DNA from: Rugalucina vietnamica
Lineage: Eukaryota; Mollusca; Bivalvia; Lucinida; Lucinidae
NCBI GenBank assembly: GCA_964017185.1
Contig: OZ024874.1
Coordinates: forward strand, 55,283,356-55,347,355
DNA length: 64,000 nt
Direction of reading: 5' to 3'
The position numbers and the translations under genes were made by a program. Positions within the stretch are counted from its first letter, which is position 1. Each line of letters opens with the position of its first letter. Positions 12,701 to 22,049 of the stretch are shown here, piece by piece. The notes under the pieces were generated by a model, which did no database searches, was not told the DNA's origin, and saw nothing but the letters and a program-made list of their open reading frames with translations.

Positions 12701-15700
12701 TGGTTCAGTTTGGTTTAGGCTGTCATCCTAGTCAACAATTTTTCAGTCATGTATATGAAATCATCATAAAGTGTAGGAGCTTATTCGTGTAGGGCACAGA
12801 ACTATGGATGTGACATTTATATGGAATATGCATATGGAGAAGTGAACCAAAAATAAGATTGAAACAAGAATATTAGAATGCACAGACACAAAACTATTCT
12901 AGAAAAAATATCTGCAATGCTTGATTACATTTCTATTTCTTTTGGATATGCATGTTCATTTCTCTGTTATTGTTTCAGATTCAAGAAATTACATGAAACT
13001 TATTCTGTATTGGATATAGAATCTGCTAATCTCAGTGGTAAAGTTTTCGTATTACATGTACTTGTCAAAAAGTGTAAATTCAGGTCAGCACCACTTATAA
13101 GCAGCTTGATAATTACACATGTAGACAAAACGACTTACCCTTTGGGTCGGTACTCGAAATCATCCCTAAATGCTTACATTAATCAGAAGGTGCATGTTGT
13201 ATTCTTAAAACTAACATAAATCTATAGTCCCTTTGATATGTTGTGTTTTTCTATACAGCATCAACACGATTAAAAATGAAAAATCCAAAATTTATTTACT
13301 GGTCACCGCCATATTTTGTCTCCAGTAAATCAGCGTAAATACCCGCAAACCATTGTAAACACTGCAAATCGACGTATAGGTTGACCAGTGTGCATATTAA
13401 AGGTTCTTTTCTGTATAGTATAAATAGAGGTACAGATCAGCTGCCCAGTTACCACCCAACTGATCTGTGCCTATTTCATTGTACATTATCTGCAAAACAT
13501 AACTAGTTTTATGTTTCAGTTTAAATTAAGAGTTCTTGGCACACATTAAAATCATTTTTTTTTTCTTCAACTAAAATAATTAAAACATAAATCTATTTTA
13601 CAGTGCTCAATACAACACATGAATGAGTTTCGCTTTCAATTCAGTATGAACATAAATGTATGATTTTATGAATAATCTTGCTTTCTAATTAAAGGTACAG
13701 GATGGTTCACAACAGATCCCTTTGAAATTACCAAGAAGTTTGGTGGACAGTGGAAAACCAGTCACTTCAGAGCTGGGGATGTCTTGATTTTCTCAATGAA
13801 GTAGGTTAAACAACTAGTTAAACTTTAATAAATAGTGTAAAACTACAGCAACATGGCCATGCTTAAAATGAATCGGATTTCATGTTTTTGTCTCAATACT
13901 ACAGCAGTGACATAGTTTTAAACAGGTTTTCAACTACACTGTAACACAGAACTATAAGTTGTGCAAATAATATTGAGAATGTGTAATGGACCATCTCATT
14001 TGCACCTATTGCTTATGCAATAAGGAAAGCCTGCATGCTTAAAAAAATGTAAATTTTGGATACATTGTGCAGGCCTGTCTATTTAACAATATTAGCATCA
14101 TTACAGTATTTCCTGTATGTTTACAGGACAGTTCACATGTCGACAGCCAACCTCACAGATCTAGTCAGAATCAGTTGTGATACAAGGTAGTAGAAGTTTG
14201 ATTGTTAAGAAACTTTATTGTATAGATAGGTGACTCAGTTTAGAGGACATTCATGAGAACATTGTCTTGTATTATTGCATAAATACCCATGTCACATGAT
14301 ATTAATAGCCGTTTGTCAATGAAGAGAAAGTCATGTATTAATACTGCAATTCACGTGTGCACGTGCTGTTTATACATGGCTTTTACTTATGCTTTTTACC
14401 GGGCATGATGCAAAGCACATGCTAATAATGAGAAACTCAAGTTCGCCCGCAACGAGCATAAAAATGAAAGCTTTTACGCATAGGAAAATGTGATGAGGCT
14501 GTTAAATATAGTGCACCATGCAATAATAGCGATCAAAAATGATTTTGTCATTCATTAGCATTGGCTAGGTCCCTCGGGGCGTGTTGAATACCCCAGGCTA
14601 CGCCCTCGGTTTTTAACACTCCCCTCGGAACCTAGCGAATGTTTGATAACACTCCCCTCGGAACCTAGCGAATGTTTGATCCGTATATTCATATGGTCAC
14701 TGATTGTTGGCAATAGACTTTTTTCATTGATTCTGCTGCCCCTCAGATCTGGTCTAAATGGAGCGGGCGCATGCAAGGACAACTTGTCTGAAAAGTTCTG
14801 TAGAGGAAAACAGACTACTGGTATGAAATGGATATTTTGCTGATGCCTGGTCAATCAAGAAAGTTGAAAACAATAGAATGGCATGTGCATCTCTTATGGC
14901 ATAGTTACAACTGCGCAAATACCAGCTTAGCAATTCACAAGTTTTAAACATTGCCAAATCAGTTGTCATAGACAAGAAATTGACAGTCCTCAACAGTCAG
15001 CCAGGTGCAATTCAAATGCAGAAAAAAGTTGTTCATTTTTTTTTTAAAAATAGCCAAAAGCTGTCAAACAATCACCTTGGTCTGTTTCTTTATTTTCAAA
15101 CAACCAATGAAATGTTTGAAAAGAGAAATCAACATCTGTCAATTCCATCTTACTGTGACCAATCAGAGATATTTTAGGTGGTATTGTACATTTCAAGGTT
15201 GATACAAATATTGGACAGGAAATGTCAATTTCATGTTTTTGACAACTACTTAAGAGATGCTTGAAACACCTGGATTGCTAAGCTGCTATTTGTGTGGTTG
15301 TAATATTCACTGCATAGTGTGCTCTTGTGAGTTTGTCATTTAAGCCATTGTATATTTGATCCATATCTGTATGAGCAATCTAACAATGTTAAAACCAGTT
15401 GCAACGTATTCTCCACACATCTTTCCACTTCGATGATGTAGTGCAAAAGGCAATACTTAGAAATATGAGCCGTGACGCGAGGAATCTGGTCTTCGGGGTT
15501 CTGGACCAGGTCAAAGCCAAACCGGCATGTGCAGCCACAGAAGATGGCTAGAAGCTTGAAATTTCGAATTTAAGATGAAGAGGAATTGTACTATCTTTGT
15601 AGCGAAAACAAAGGCACTGATCAGCTGTGCAGTTACTGCACAGCTGATCTGCGGCTTGGTTTTCGCATAGGTGAAAATCTGTTTTTCTTATGTCGCGACT

Positions 15701-15869
15701 CATATGGTCCCCGTTTTACAGATGGCAGCCCGCAGATGAGCCAGCCGATCCCAGGTACGTGGGAGAGTTTAAGAGACCAGAACAGCTGTATGGTCTATAC
15801 CACGAGGGAGGGAAACAGCCGACGCAAGTTACTATAGAGGAACTAAAGGAACAGTGGGGATTACAGTAG
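6793..15869 (+). CDS. Phytanoyl-CoA dioxygenase (PhyH) family protein
   Basis: Spliced gene, 317 aa (315 with the alternative exon). Exons: 6793-6926, then 9372-9540 or 10364-10526, 11018-11075, 11421-11484, 11934-12089, 12979-13037, 13695-13800, 14127-14186, 15722-15869 (stop TAG). All junctions are GT/AG and in frame. The product is a predicted Fe(II)/2-oxoglutarate-dependent dioxygenase with a double-stranded beta-helix fold. In the 317-aa form the metal triad reads as H153-x-D155 and H252, and R263 lies 11 residues after H252, the spacing of human PHYH His264/Arg275 (2-oxoglutarate binding). The C-terminus has the family-typical RWQPADEPADPRYVG. The start is the first ATG of an exon that opens with an acceptor at 6783, so an untranslated upstream exon is likely. 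There is no obvious peroxisomal signal (C-terminus WGLQ) or signal peptide. The substrate is unknown. Introns are full of MITEs. Confidence 0.93.
6955..7225. mobile_element. MITE family B
   Basis: Good copy with the central palindrome (ATAGTTTGTGGGTACTCG ... CGAGTGCCCACAATCTAT). It lies in PHYH-like intron 1, about 30-50 bp after the donor, in the same orientation as the copy upstream of exon 1. Confidence 0.75.
7675..8130. repeat. GGGATATGGGATATT tandem repeat, interrupted
   Basis: Short diverged units of TTTTGGGATATGGGATATT occur at 7675-7796 and resume at 8053-8130. A SINE has been inserted between the two blocks. Confidence 0.65.
7797..8052 (-). mobile_element. tRNA-derived SINE
   Basis: On the minus strand the head reads like a Leu/Ser-type tRNA: an A-box-like GTCGAGCGGTTAAGAG and a B-box GGGTTCGAGCCC. 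It is followed by a body and an (AAAT)n tail at 7797-7826. Flanks share GGAAT on both sides, a probable target duplication. It splits the GGGATAT repeat. Confidence 0.7.
8906..9036. repeat. Long near-perfect palindrome
   Basis: Arms of about 35-40 bp (ATTAATCAAGTAATTTCG ... and its exact complement) flank a GC-rich centre containing GGCCAATACAG. It probably folds as a hairpin and is likely a MITE. Lies in PHYH-like intron 1. Related GGGCCAATACGAGAAAAAC units occur three times at 8210-8250. Confidence 0.7.
9070..9360. mobile_element. MITE family B
   Basis: Well preserved, with a central palindrome around CGCCAAGGCG. It ends 11 bp before alternative exon 2a, so its right end lies in the polypyrimidine/branch-point zone. 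Confidence 0.8.
9372..9540 (+). CDS. PHYH-like alternative exon 2a
   Basis: 169 nt, acceptor TTCACAG, donor GTACCA. It enters in phase 2 (completing the GG of exon 1) and leaves in phase 0. It encodes 56 residues after the shared Gly, starting YLYIKGLHDREEVLAARLAV and ending GRGCLPFME. This joins to GKNNITHSDA of the next exon and gives the usual PhyH order for this region. It is homologous to exon 2b. Joining 2a to 2b would hit a stop about 11 codons into 2b. Confidence 0.85.
9556..9790. mobile_element. MITE family A
   Basis: Palindromic element with ends GAGCTGCGTCATGAGAAAACC and GGTTTTCTCA...GGGCTCA. It begins 16 bp after the donor of exon 2a. Family A is about 235 bp with a central palindrome (GCAGATCAGCTTCGCGG and complement). 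Other copies are listed separately. Confidence 0.8.
10084..10251. repeat. Small inverted-repeat element
   Basis: Flanked by TCTCAATGGGGT and its complement ACCCCATTGAGA. The inside has four diverged copies of an AAAAATCGCTAATCAGTAAA unit. Lies between the two alternative exons. Confidence 0.6.
10364..10526 (+). CDS. PHYH-like alternative exon 2b
   Basis: 163 nt, acceptor TGCACAG, donor GTGGGT. The phase pattern is the same as 2a (2 in, 0 out). It encodes 54 residues beginning YICLRGFFNRNDILEARLAV. The first half aligns with 2a (Y-x3-[KR]G-x2-[DN]R-x2-[VI]L-x-ARLAV); the second half is divergent and ends SYIPPLQ where 2a ends GCLPFME. An uninterrupted frame, good splice sites and conserved residues argue against a dead duplicate. 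Expression is not proven. Confidence 0.8.
12149..12400. mobile_element. MITE family C
   Basis: Ends GGGCCAGTTGTTCAAAA and TTTGAACAACTG, with an internal hairpin of GTGAGAATTCTTTGC and its near complement. Sister copies lie at 27167-27410 and 50531-50772. Confidence 0.75.
14559..14700. repeat. Palindromic repeat
   Basis: CATTGGCTAGGTCCCTCGG on the left pairs with CCTCGGAACCTAGCGAATG. The latter half is present twice in tandem (14615-14640 and 14650-14680). Lies in the last PHYH-like intron. Confidence 0.6.
15465..15703. mobile_element. MITE family A
   Basis: Full-length, with ends GAGCCGTGACGCGAGGAA and TGTCGCGACTCA. It ends 18 bp before the last PHYH-like exon (15722), so it borders the splice acceptor. 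Confidence 0.75.
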
Positions 15870-15879
15870 CCTATCTCAA

Positions 15880-16150
15880 TAACATGTCCTTGAAACGTAT
15901 ACACCCTTAAACCCCACTTTTATATAGTAAAACTGGGGTTTACGGGGATATTCATTTTTTCTTATTTTTGATCCAAAACAAAGTTTGTTGGTACTCCTTA
16001 GAACCATCTCGGTGAGGCAGATCTAACATGTACCCACAATCAATATTTTGTGCAAGTTCATGTATATGAAAAATATCAAAATTTATCTATTAATGAAATT
16101 TTAAATTTTTACAGCTGAAAAATGCATGGACATTGTCTATTTGTAATGGG
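15880..16150. mobile_element. MITE family B, reverse orientation
   Basis: Starts AACATGTCCTTGAAACGTATAC about 10 bp after the PHYH-like stop codon, so it probably forms part of the 3' UTR. The centre is ACAAAGTTTGTTGGTACTC. Confidence 0.7.
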
Positions 16151-17075
16151 GTTCACAGAGGCTATGAAATTTTTTATGCTCAACTTTTCAGAGCATGAAT
16201 TTCACTATTAATGTTTAAAACTATAGAATGGTGAAGCCCGGGCATTAGACTGTAGATTTTCATGCTCACCTTTATGCTGTGTAGTTTCATTACAGCATGC
16301 TTTGTCATAAATTGGGTTGGGAAATGTCATGAATTGGGTTAGCAAGTGTCATAAATTTGGTTAGGAAGCGTCATAAATTGGGTCAGGAAAAATTGCTCTT
16401 CACATAATTTAACTCAGTGATTATATTTCCAAGATTGTGTTCATAATCTCAGGTATGATTAAATGTCTTTATGAATCTGATTGCTTTTGATCATGATATA
16501 AATAATTCAAGCCATCATTTACATGTATATAGTATTAACGAAATTTGCAAAACGGTGCCAATTAATGTTTCCAACTAAGGGCTGGTTCATGAGAAAACTT
16601 AATATAAAATGGTTGCTGAAGACCCATGTGGTCTATTGTCTTAAGTTAGAAAATAGTAATTGACAGATGCCACCAGTTAGTCACTTACCAGTAAATTTGT
16701 CACAAAAATCGACAACCTTATGCATATGGCCAATTATGAAAACTTGAGGCAATACCCTCATAAAATCTCGGGCAGATCAGCAGTTGACATAGCATAGTAA
16801 CTGGGTTTTCTCATGATGCAGCTCATGATCTTGTATACTGTTCATGTCTAATGTGTTTTATTAGTACATCTATTAATACAATTTTTTTCTAGCCATTTTA
16901 GCATTTTGTGTTTCATTTATTGCTGAAGCCATATACTTGAATGAATTGTGTATATTTGCACATAAGTGCTGCTTTTAAAAATTATCAGTATAAATAAATA
17001 GTATGCTTTTCTGACTGTGTCCAACACAAACCTCACTGTGTAGTCATGTCAAAAGACAAGAAGATATAAGTAGAT
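16151..17075. other. No gene seen
   Basis: AT-rich. Short diverged repeats of GTCATAAATTGGGTTAGGAA lie at 16310-16390. Possible polyadenylation hexamers near 16990 (ATAAATAAATAG) are not assigned. Confidence 0.5.
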
Positions 17076-17216
17076 GAGTGATTGTACTATCCGTGAAGTC
17101 TAAACAAAGGTGCTATCAGCTGTGCAGTTACTTCAGCTGTGCAGTTACTTCACAGCATATCTGCACCTTGTTTTCACATATTCAAAAATCCTTTTTTCTC
17201 ATTATGTGGCTCATTT
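17076..17216. mobile_element. MITE family A, truncated
   Basis: Right part of an A copy. The GCTGTGCAGTTACTTCA segment is duplicated internally and the end reads CATTATGTGGCTCA. Confidence 0.6.
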
Positions 17217-17294
17217 GTCCTCAGAGGACTTGATCATTCTCGAAATCATTTGTATGCAAGCAGCCTGGACTATGTGCAGTTACAACAGTTTTAA

Positions 17295-17500
17295 ATCTTT
17301 TGTCTCAGCGATAGAGTTCAGGACTTTGGAGTGAGAGCTCCTGGGTTCAGTACCTACCTCAGACGTGTTACGGTGTAGTGTCCTTGAGCAAGACTGTCCC
17401 CACCCCCATAATACTGGTTAATACCCAGGAAGCTTTGGCTTAGACTAGACATGACTGAAAAATTGTTTCCTGGGACTTAAGTGATAACCAAACCAAGTTT
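17295..17500 (+). repeat. SINE-like repeat (family 1)
   Basis: Shows a B-box-like CTGGGTTCAGTACC followed by CCTTGAGCAAGACTG ... ACATGACTGAAAAATTG, the same body as at 6.2 kb. Confidence 0.65.
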
Positions 17501-17530
17501 TCCTCTAATCCATTGTCTGTGTGCCATAAT

Positions 17531-17761
17531 TGAGCCGCCTCATGGGAAAACCAACAATCTGCATAGGCGAAAACAAAGGCGCAGATCAGCTTCGCGGTAA
17601 CCGCGAAGCTGATCAGCGCCTTTGTTTTCGCTACTCGGATAGTACAATTCCTCCTCTCCTTAACTCCAAAATTTCAAGCTTCTAGCTCTTTTCTGTGACT
17701 GTACACGAGGGTTTGTGTCGGACCTGTTCGGAAACCACATTGTTTCCCACGAGGCGGCTCA
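17531..17761. mobile_element. MITE family A, best preserved
   Basis: Ends GAGCCGCCTCATGGGAAAACC and CCCACGAGGCGGCTCA. Its centre is a perfect palindrome of about 40 bp around CGCGGTAACCGCG, flanked by GCGAAAACAAAGGCGC and complement. It has no coding capacity. Confidence 0.85.
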
Positions 17762-18067
17762 AATGTTATTTTTGTATGTCTGTGATAATGATTGCAATAT
17801 GATTTTTAAGATGATTCATATATACAATGGAATAAAATTATACACAAAATTTACATAATTGTTCTATTTACTTTTAATGCCATATTTTAGAAAACAATAT
17901 TCTCTCCTTATTCTTGCTTTAATACTCTCTGTTGTGTATTGTGATTGGTGTATAATCCGTGCAATATTTACATGACCTGCATTGTCCTGTTTACATGTTG
18001 GGCTGTTTACATGTTGGGTTAAATGGAAAATGGAATCAAATGTCATCTTTGACACAACAACAATTAA

Positions 18068-18396
18068 CTAGAAAAAGTGCCTTGAGAGGCACGTATACCC
18101 CCGGCTGGTAGCCACCAACCCCGCTCCCTACCCCCTCCCCAACCACCCAGCATATGTTCACCCCTGACACTGAATCTCAAATCCCCAATAAAAGACAGTA
18201 TCCTTATCAAGTACATTTAGAAATGTGCTTTAATAATAAAAGCAATTGGCGGACAAACATGGGGGAGTGCAGTTTTAGAATGACACTACTTTAAAGCAGT
18301 ATACAGAGCTGACTTGTATACTCAATCTAGGACTTAATCGTGGACATTGCGGGTCAGGTCCTCAGTCCTAGATGGAAATGATAAAAGAATGTCATT

Positions 18397-18428
<32 letters not shown>

Positions 18429-19379
18429 CCGGTGTCCCGGATCTTGACCTTTAGCCCCACCCCCAGCCTTGGTCCCTAGGGTCCAAACCCTACATGGTAC
18501 CTGTGGTCTAAGTATGAATGCTTTCTGACACATGGTTGTCAAGAAATAAACCTATGTACACATAATATTTATCTTGGTGGCTCATATTATACAAATGTGT
18601 CCTACATTTTGACCTCCAGCCCCACCCCTGGGCTTTGGTGCTATGAAAAAAAAGTCAACCTTAAAGGGTATCCATGATCCAAATAGAAATACATTCCTTA
18701 TTTGTTAAGATATTAACGTAGAGAAAGAAAAACACTAGATAGGACATTTCAAGGTGACCTGGATTTTGAACTCTAGCCCCACCCCTGGGCATAGACTCTG
18801 GGGTCCGAACTCACCGAAACAAAGCAAACACTATAGGATACCTAAAGTCCAAATATGAATGATTTCTGATAATTGGATTATGAGATATACACCATTAGAG
18901 AAACTTTAACCAAAACTGACGCAAATTAAAGGTGACCTAGATTTTGAACTCTAGCCCCACCCCCAGGCATGGACCCTGGGGTTCGAACTCATGGAATCAA
19001 AGCAAACCCTATAGGGTACCTTAAGTCTAAATATGAATGATTTCTGATAAATGGTCATTGAGATATACACCATTAGAGAAACTTTAACCAAAACTTTGAC
19101 GCAAATTAAAGATGACCTAGATTTTGAACTCTAGCCCCACCCCCGGGCATGGACCCTGGGGTCCAAACTCATGGAAACAAAGCAAACCCTATAGGGTACC
19201 TATGGTCCAAATATGAATGGTTTCTGACTATAACTGCATGAGATATACACCACTAGAGAAACTTTAACCAAAACTTTCACGCAAATTCTACTGAACTAAC
19301 GAACGAACTAACGAACATACGAACGGACAAACGGAAAAGCGAAAACTATATACCCGTCGGCATAAATGCCGGGGGTATA
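18068..19379 (-). mobile_element. Helentron-like (HINE-type) element, family D
   Basis: Read on the minus strand it begins TTATACCCCCGGCATTTATG and ends with the inverted subterminal repeat GCCGGGGGTATAC. A hairpin follows (GTGCCT-CTCA-AGGCAC, 18077-18092) and then a terminal CTAG followed by T. This is the hairpin plus CTRR end of Helitron/Helentron elements. Inside are about three to four roughly 180-bp tandem units (starts near 18753, 18930, 19110). A second copy lies at 46025-47188. Confidence 0.75.
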
Positions 19380-19589
19380 ATTAAAGGGGAATAAATGCCC
19401 ATCAACAGATAGGTTATCTGAAAAGGGGTCTAAATTGAAAATCTCATTTGAAAGACTGGTATAATCCTGGGATCAAACCCTTCAACTCTTGTTTTGACGC
19501 AAACAAAATGCTGTTACACCATAGAGTAATCTCCCCTATTATGCAAGCCTCTGAACAGTTGAGGAATCACACACCATGATTATAAAGAA

Positions 19590-19790
19590 TTGAGCCTTTG
19601 AGTGAGAAAATCTAGGTTTCTGACCAGGTCTGGCACAAACCAGGCTGTGGAGCCATAGAAAAACACAAGAAGATTGAAATTTCGGATTTAAGAATAGCAA
19701 TTGCACTGTGTAGCAAAAACAACAGTGCTGATAAGCTGTGCCTTTGTTTTTGCCTATACATGTAGTTGATTTTCCTATGTGATGGCTCAT
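19590..19790. mobile_element. MITE family A, diverged
   Basis: Starts GAGCCTTTGAGTGAGAAAAT and ends TGATGGCTCA. Confidence 0.65.
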
Positions 19791-19943
19791 TCGTAGCAAA
19801 TTTGGAATGCCAGCTTGGCAAAGGGAATCACAGTTTAAAGGTCAGGGTCAGGGATGGAAGAATACAAGTAACAATTTCTCAGGTACTTCATGTTTTATTG
19901 TGCAAAGTGCCAATACTTGCTTATCCTGAAATTAAATGGATAA

Positions 19944-20149
19944 ATGAGCCTTCGCAGGAGAAAAACAACAATTTGGTTTTCCGACCAGGTCCATCATAAA
20001 CCAGGCTGTGCAGCCACAGAAAATAGTTGGAAGATTGAAATTTTGGATTTAAGAAGAAGAAGTGATTGTTCTATTCGTGTAACTGCACAGCTGATCTGCG
20101 TCTTTGGTTTCGCATATGCAGATTGTTGGTTTTCTCATGCATTGGCTCA
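19944..20149. mobile_element. MITE family A, diverged
   Basis: Starts GAGCCTTCGCAGGAGAAAAAC and ends TTGGTTTTCTCATGCATTGGCTCA. Confidence 0.65.
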
Positions 20150-20987
20150 AATTTCTGATTCTCTTAAGACAAGCCTTATAATGAAATTCATTTATGTTTA
20201 ATGGAAGTGATAAGGAACAAATTGGAGCATTGAAACCTGTCTGTGTGTCTCATAATTTCTAAGACATAATTCATTGTATGCTGAAAGTGAAACAGGATTT
20301 TCTTGATGGGAATGAAAGGTAAATAAATACAAACTCAATGCAATTATGTGCTTTGCCGAATTTTATAATGTACAAAATGAAATGATTTTCATCTTACTAC
20401 TTGTTCATTGCAATAGATCAACAACAGAGTGTAAACGCTCATAATGGAATAATTTGAAAAGAGGAAAAGTGTAATCACCGGAGGTAAATGGTAAATCAAA
20501 TATTACTACCTGTGCTGTCGATCAGTCAGTCGTATACAATAACATGAAAACATACAGCAAACCAATCATATCAACAATAAAATCACTAGTATCATATTTG
20601 GTTTATTATGGTAGTTATTATACTTTGTACAGCAGGTTTTTGCATGGTATGGTGTAGGACTGTCTCGGTCAACAGCACATATCATTTATCCCTATGATAA
20701 TTTTAGCTGTAAACTTTTTATAAAATCAACATCATTGAGTCTTACATAGTGTAATTCTACACTTCTGGTTGGTTCCTATAAGTTTTTTTTAAGTTTCTAA
20801 GAAAAACAAAGTACATTATAATATATTCTATAGTCTAAAACCTTGACTGTGATAATGGTTTTTCACAGAAAAGTTTTGTGTGGAAGACAATGAAAAATTG
20901 TTTTCATGTCAAAATCTTGATCTAAGTTTGTCCTAGTAAGACCTGCAAAAAAATTTAAAATCGGTGAGGGAGTGGATAAAGCAAATA
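20150..20987. other. No gene seen
   Basis: AT-rich, with no supported exon, RNA gene or repeat structure. Confidence 0.5.
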
Positions 20988-21915
20988 AGAGCTGTCGCAG
21001 GACAGCGTAGCTCGCCTGACTTGTGCTTTGTCACTAGTAAATCTATTAAATCTATGACCAAAGACATTGACTTCATTGTCACTCAGGTGGGTTGTGATGG
21101 TACAGCATAAAACTTCAGACCAATATCTACCAACATGCTAAGTTCAACTTGATCCATCTACATATTTGATATAGACTTATAACCTAAAATCTAAGTCTGT
21201 GACCTTGACCACAGGTGAGTCAAGATGCTACAGCATAATAAAAGAATAATATCTAACAGCAAAGTATCAACTAGATCCATCCATCTGTTCCAGCAATATA
21301 CAGTTCAAAACACTTTAAGCAAAAGCTTTAACATAAAATTTCAAAGTCTGTGACCTTGAACTCAAGGTCACCCAGGTGGGTCATGATGGTACAGCATAAA
21401 ACTTCAGACCAATATCTACCAACATGCAAAGTATCAACTTGATCCCTCTACATATTCAAGAGATATAGACTTATAAAAACTTTAACCAAAAACACTAACA
21501 CAAAATTTCTAAGTCCGTAACCTTGACCTCAAAGTCACCCAGGTGGGTCATGATGGTACAGAATAAAATGTCAGGCCAATATGTACCAACATGCAAAGTA
21601 TCAACCTGATCCATCAACAACTTCAAGAGATATAGACTTATAAAAACTTTAACCAAAAACTTTAACAAAAAATTTCTAAGTCCGTGACCTTGGCCTCAAG
21701 GTCACCCAGGTGGGTCATGATGGTACAGCATAAAACTTCAGACCAATATCTACCAACATGCAAAGTATCAACTTGATCCATCAACAACTTCAAGAGATAT
21801 AGACTCATAAAAACTTTAACCAAAAACTTTAACATTTTGAGCAACGCCGACGCTAACGCCGACGCCGACGTGACTGCAATAGCTCTTCCTGTACTTTTGT
21901 ACAGGCGAGCTAAAA
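20988..21915 (-). mobile_element. Helentron-like (HINE-type) element, second family
   Basis: Left end has hairpin GCTGTC-GCAG-GACAGC (20991-21006) next to the subterminal repeat GTAGCTCGCCTG. The right end has the inverted partner CAGGCGAGCTA (21902-21912). The interior has about four units of roughly 180 bp, each with GTGACCTTGACCTCAAGGTC and CAGGTGGGTCATGATGGTAC. Confidence 0.7.
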
Positions 21916-22049
21916 ACCATTATCAGACACTAGGAATCATGCTTTAATATTATCAGCCCCCTTGTCAGTAGCACATTTGTTCTATTGTTATCACAGTATC
22001 TCTCAGTGTGGTGTTGAAGTTCTCTCGTTAACAGCATAGTTCCACATGC

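Noticed and set aside
15586-15837. 83-aa plus-strand frame across the last PHYH-like exon
   Set aside because: It starts inside a MITE and reads the exon in the wrong frame; the spliced frame gives RWQPADEPADPRYVG.
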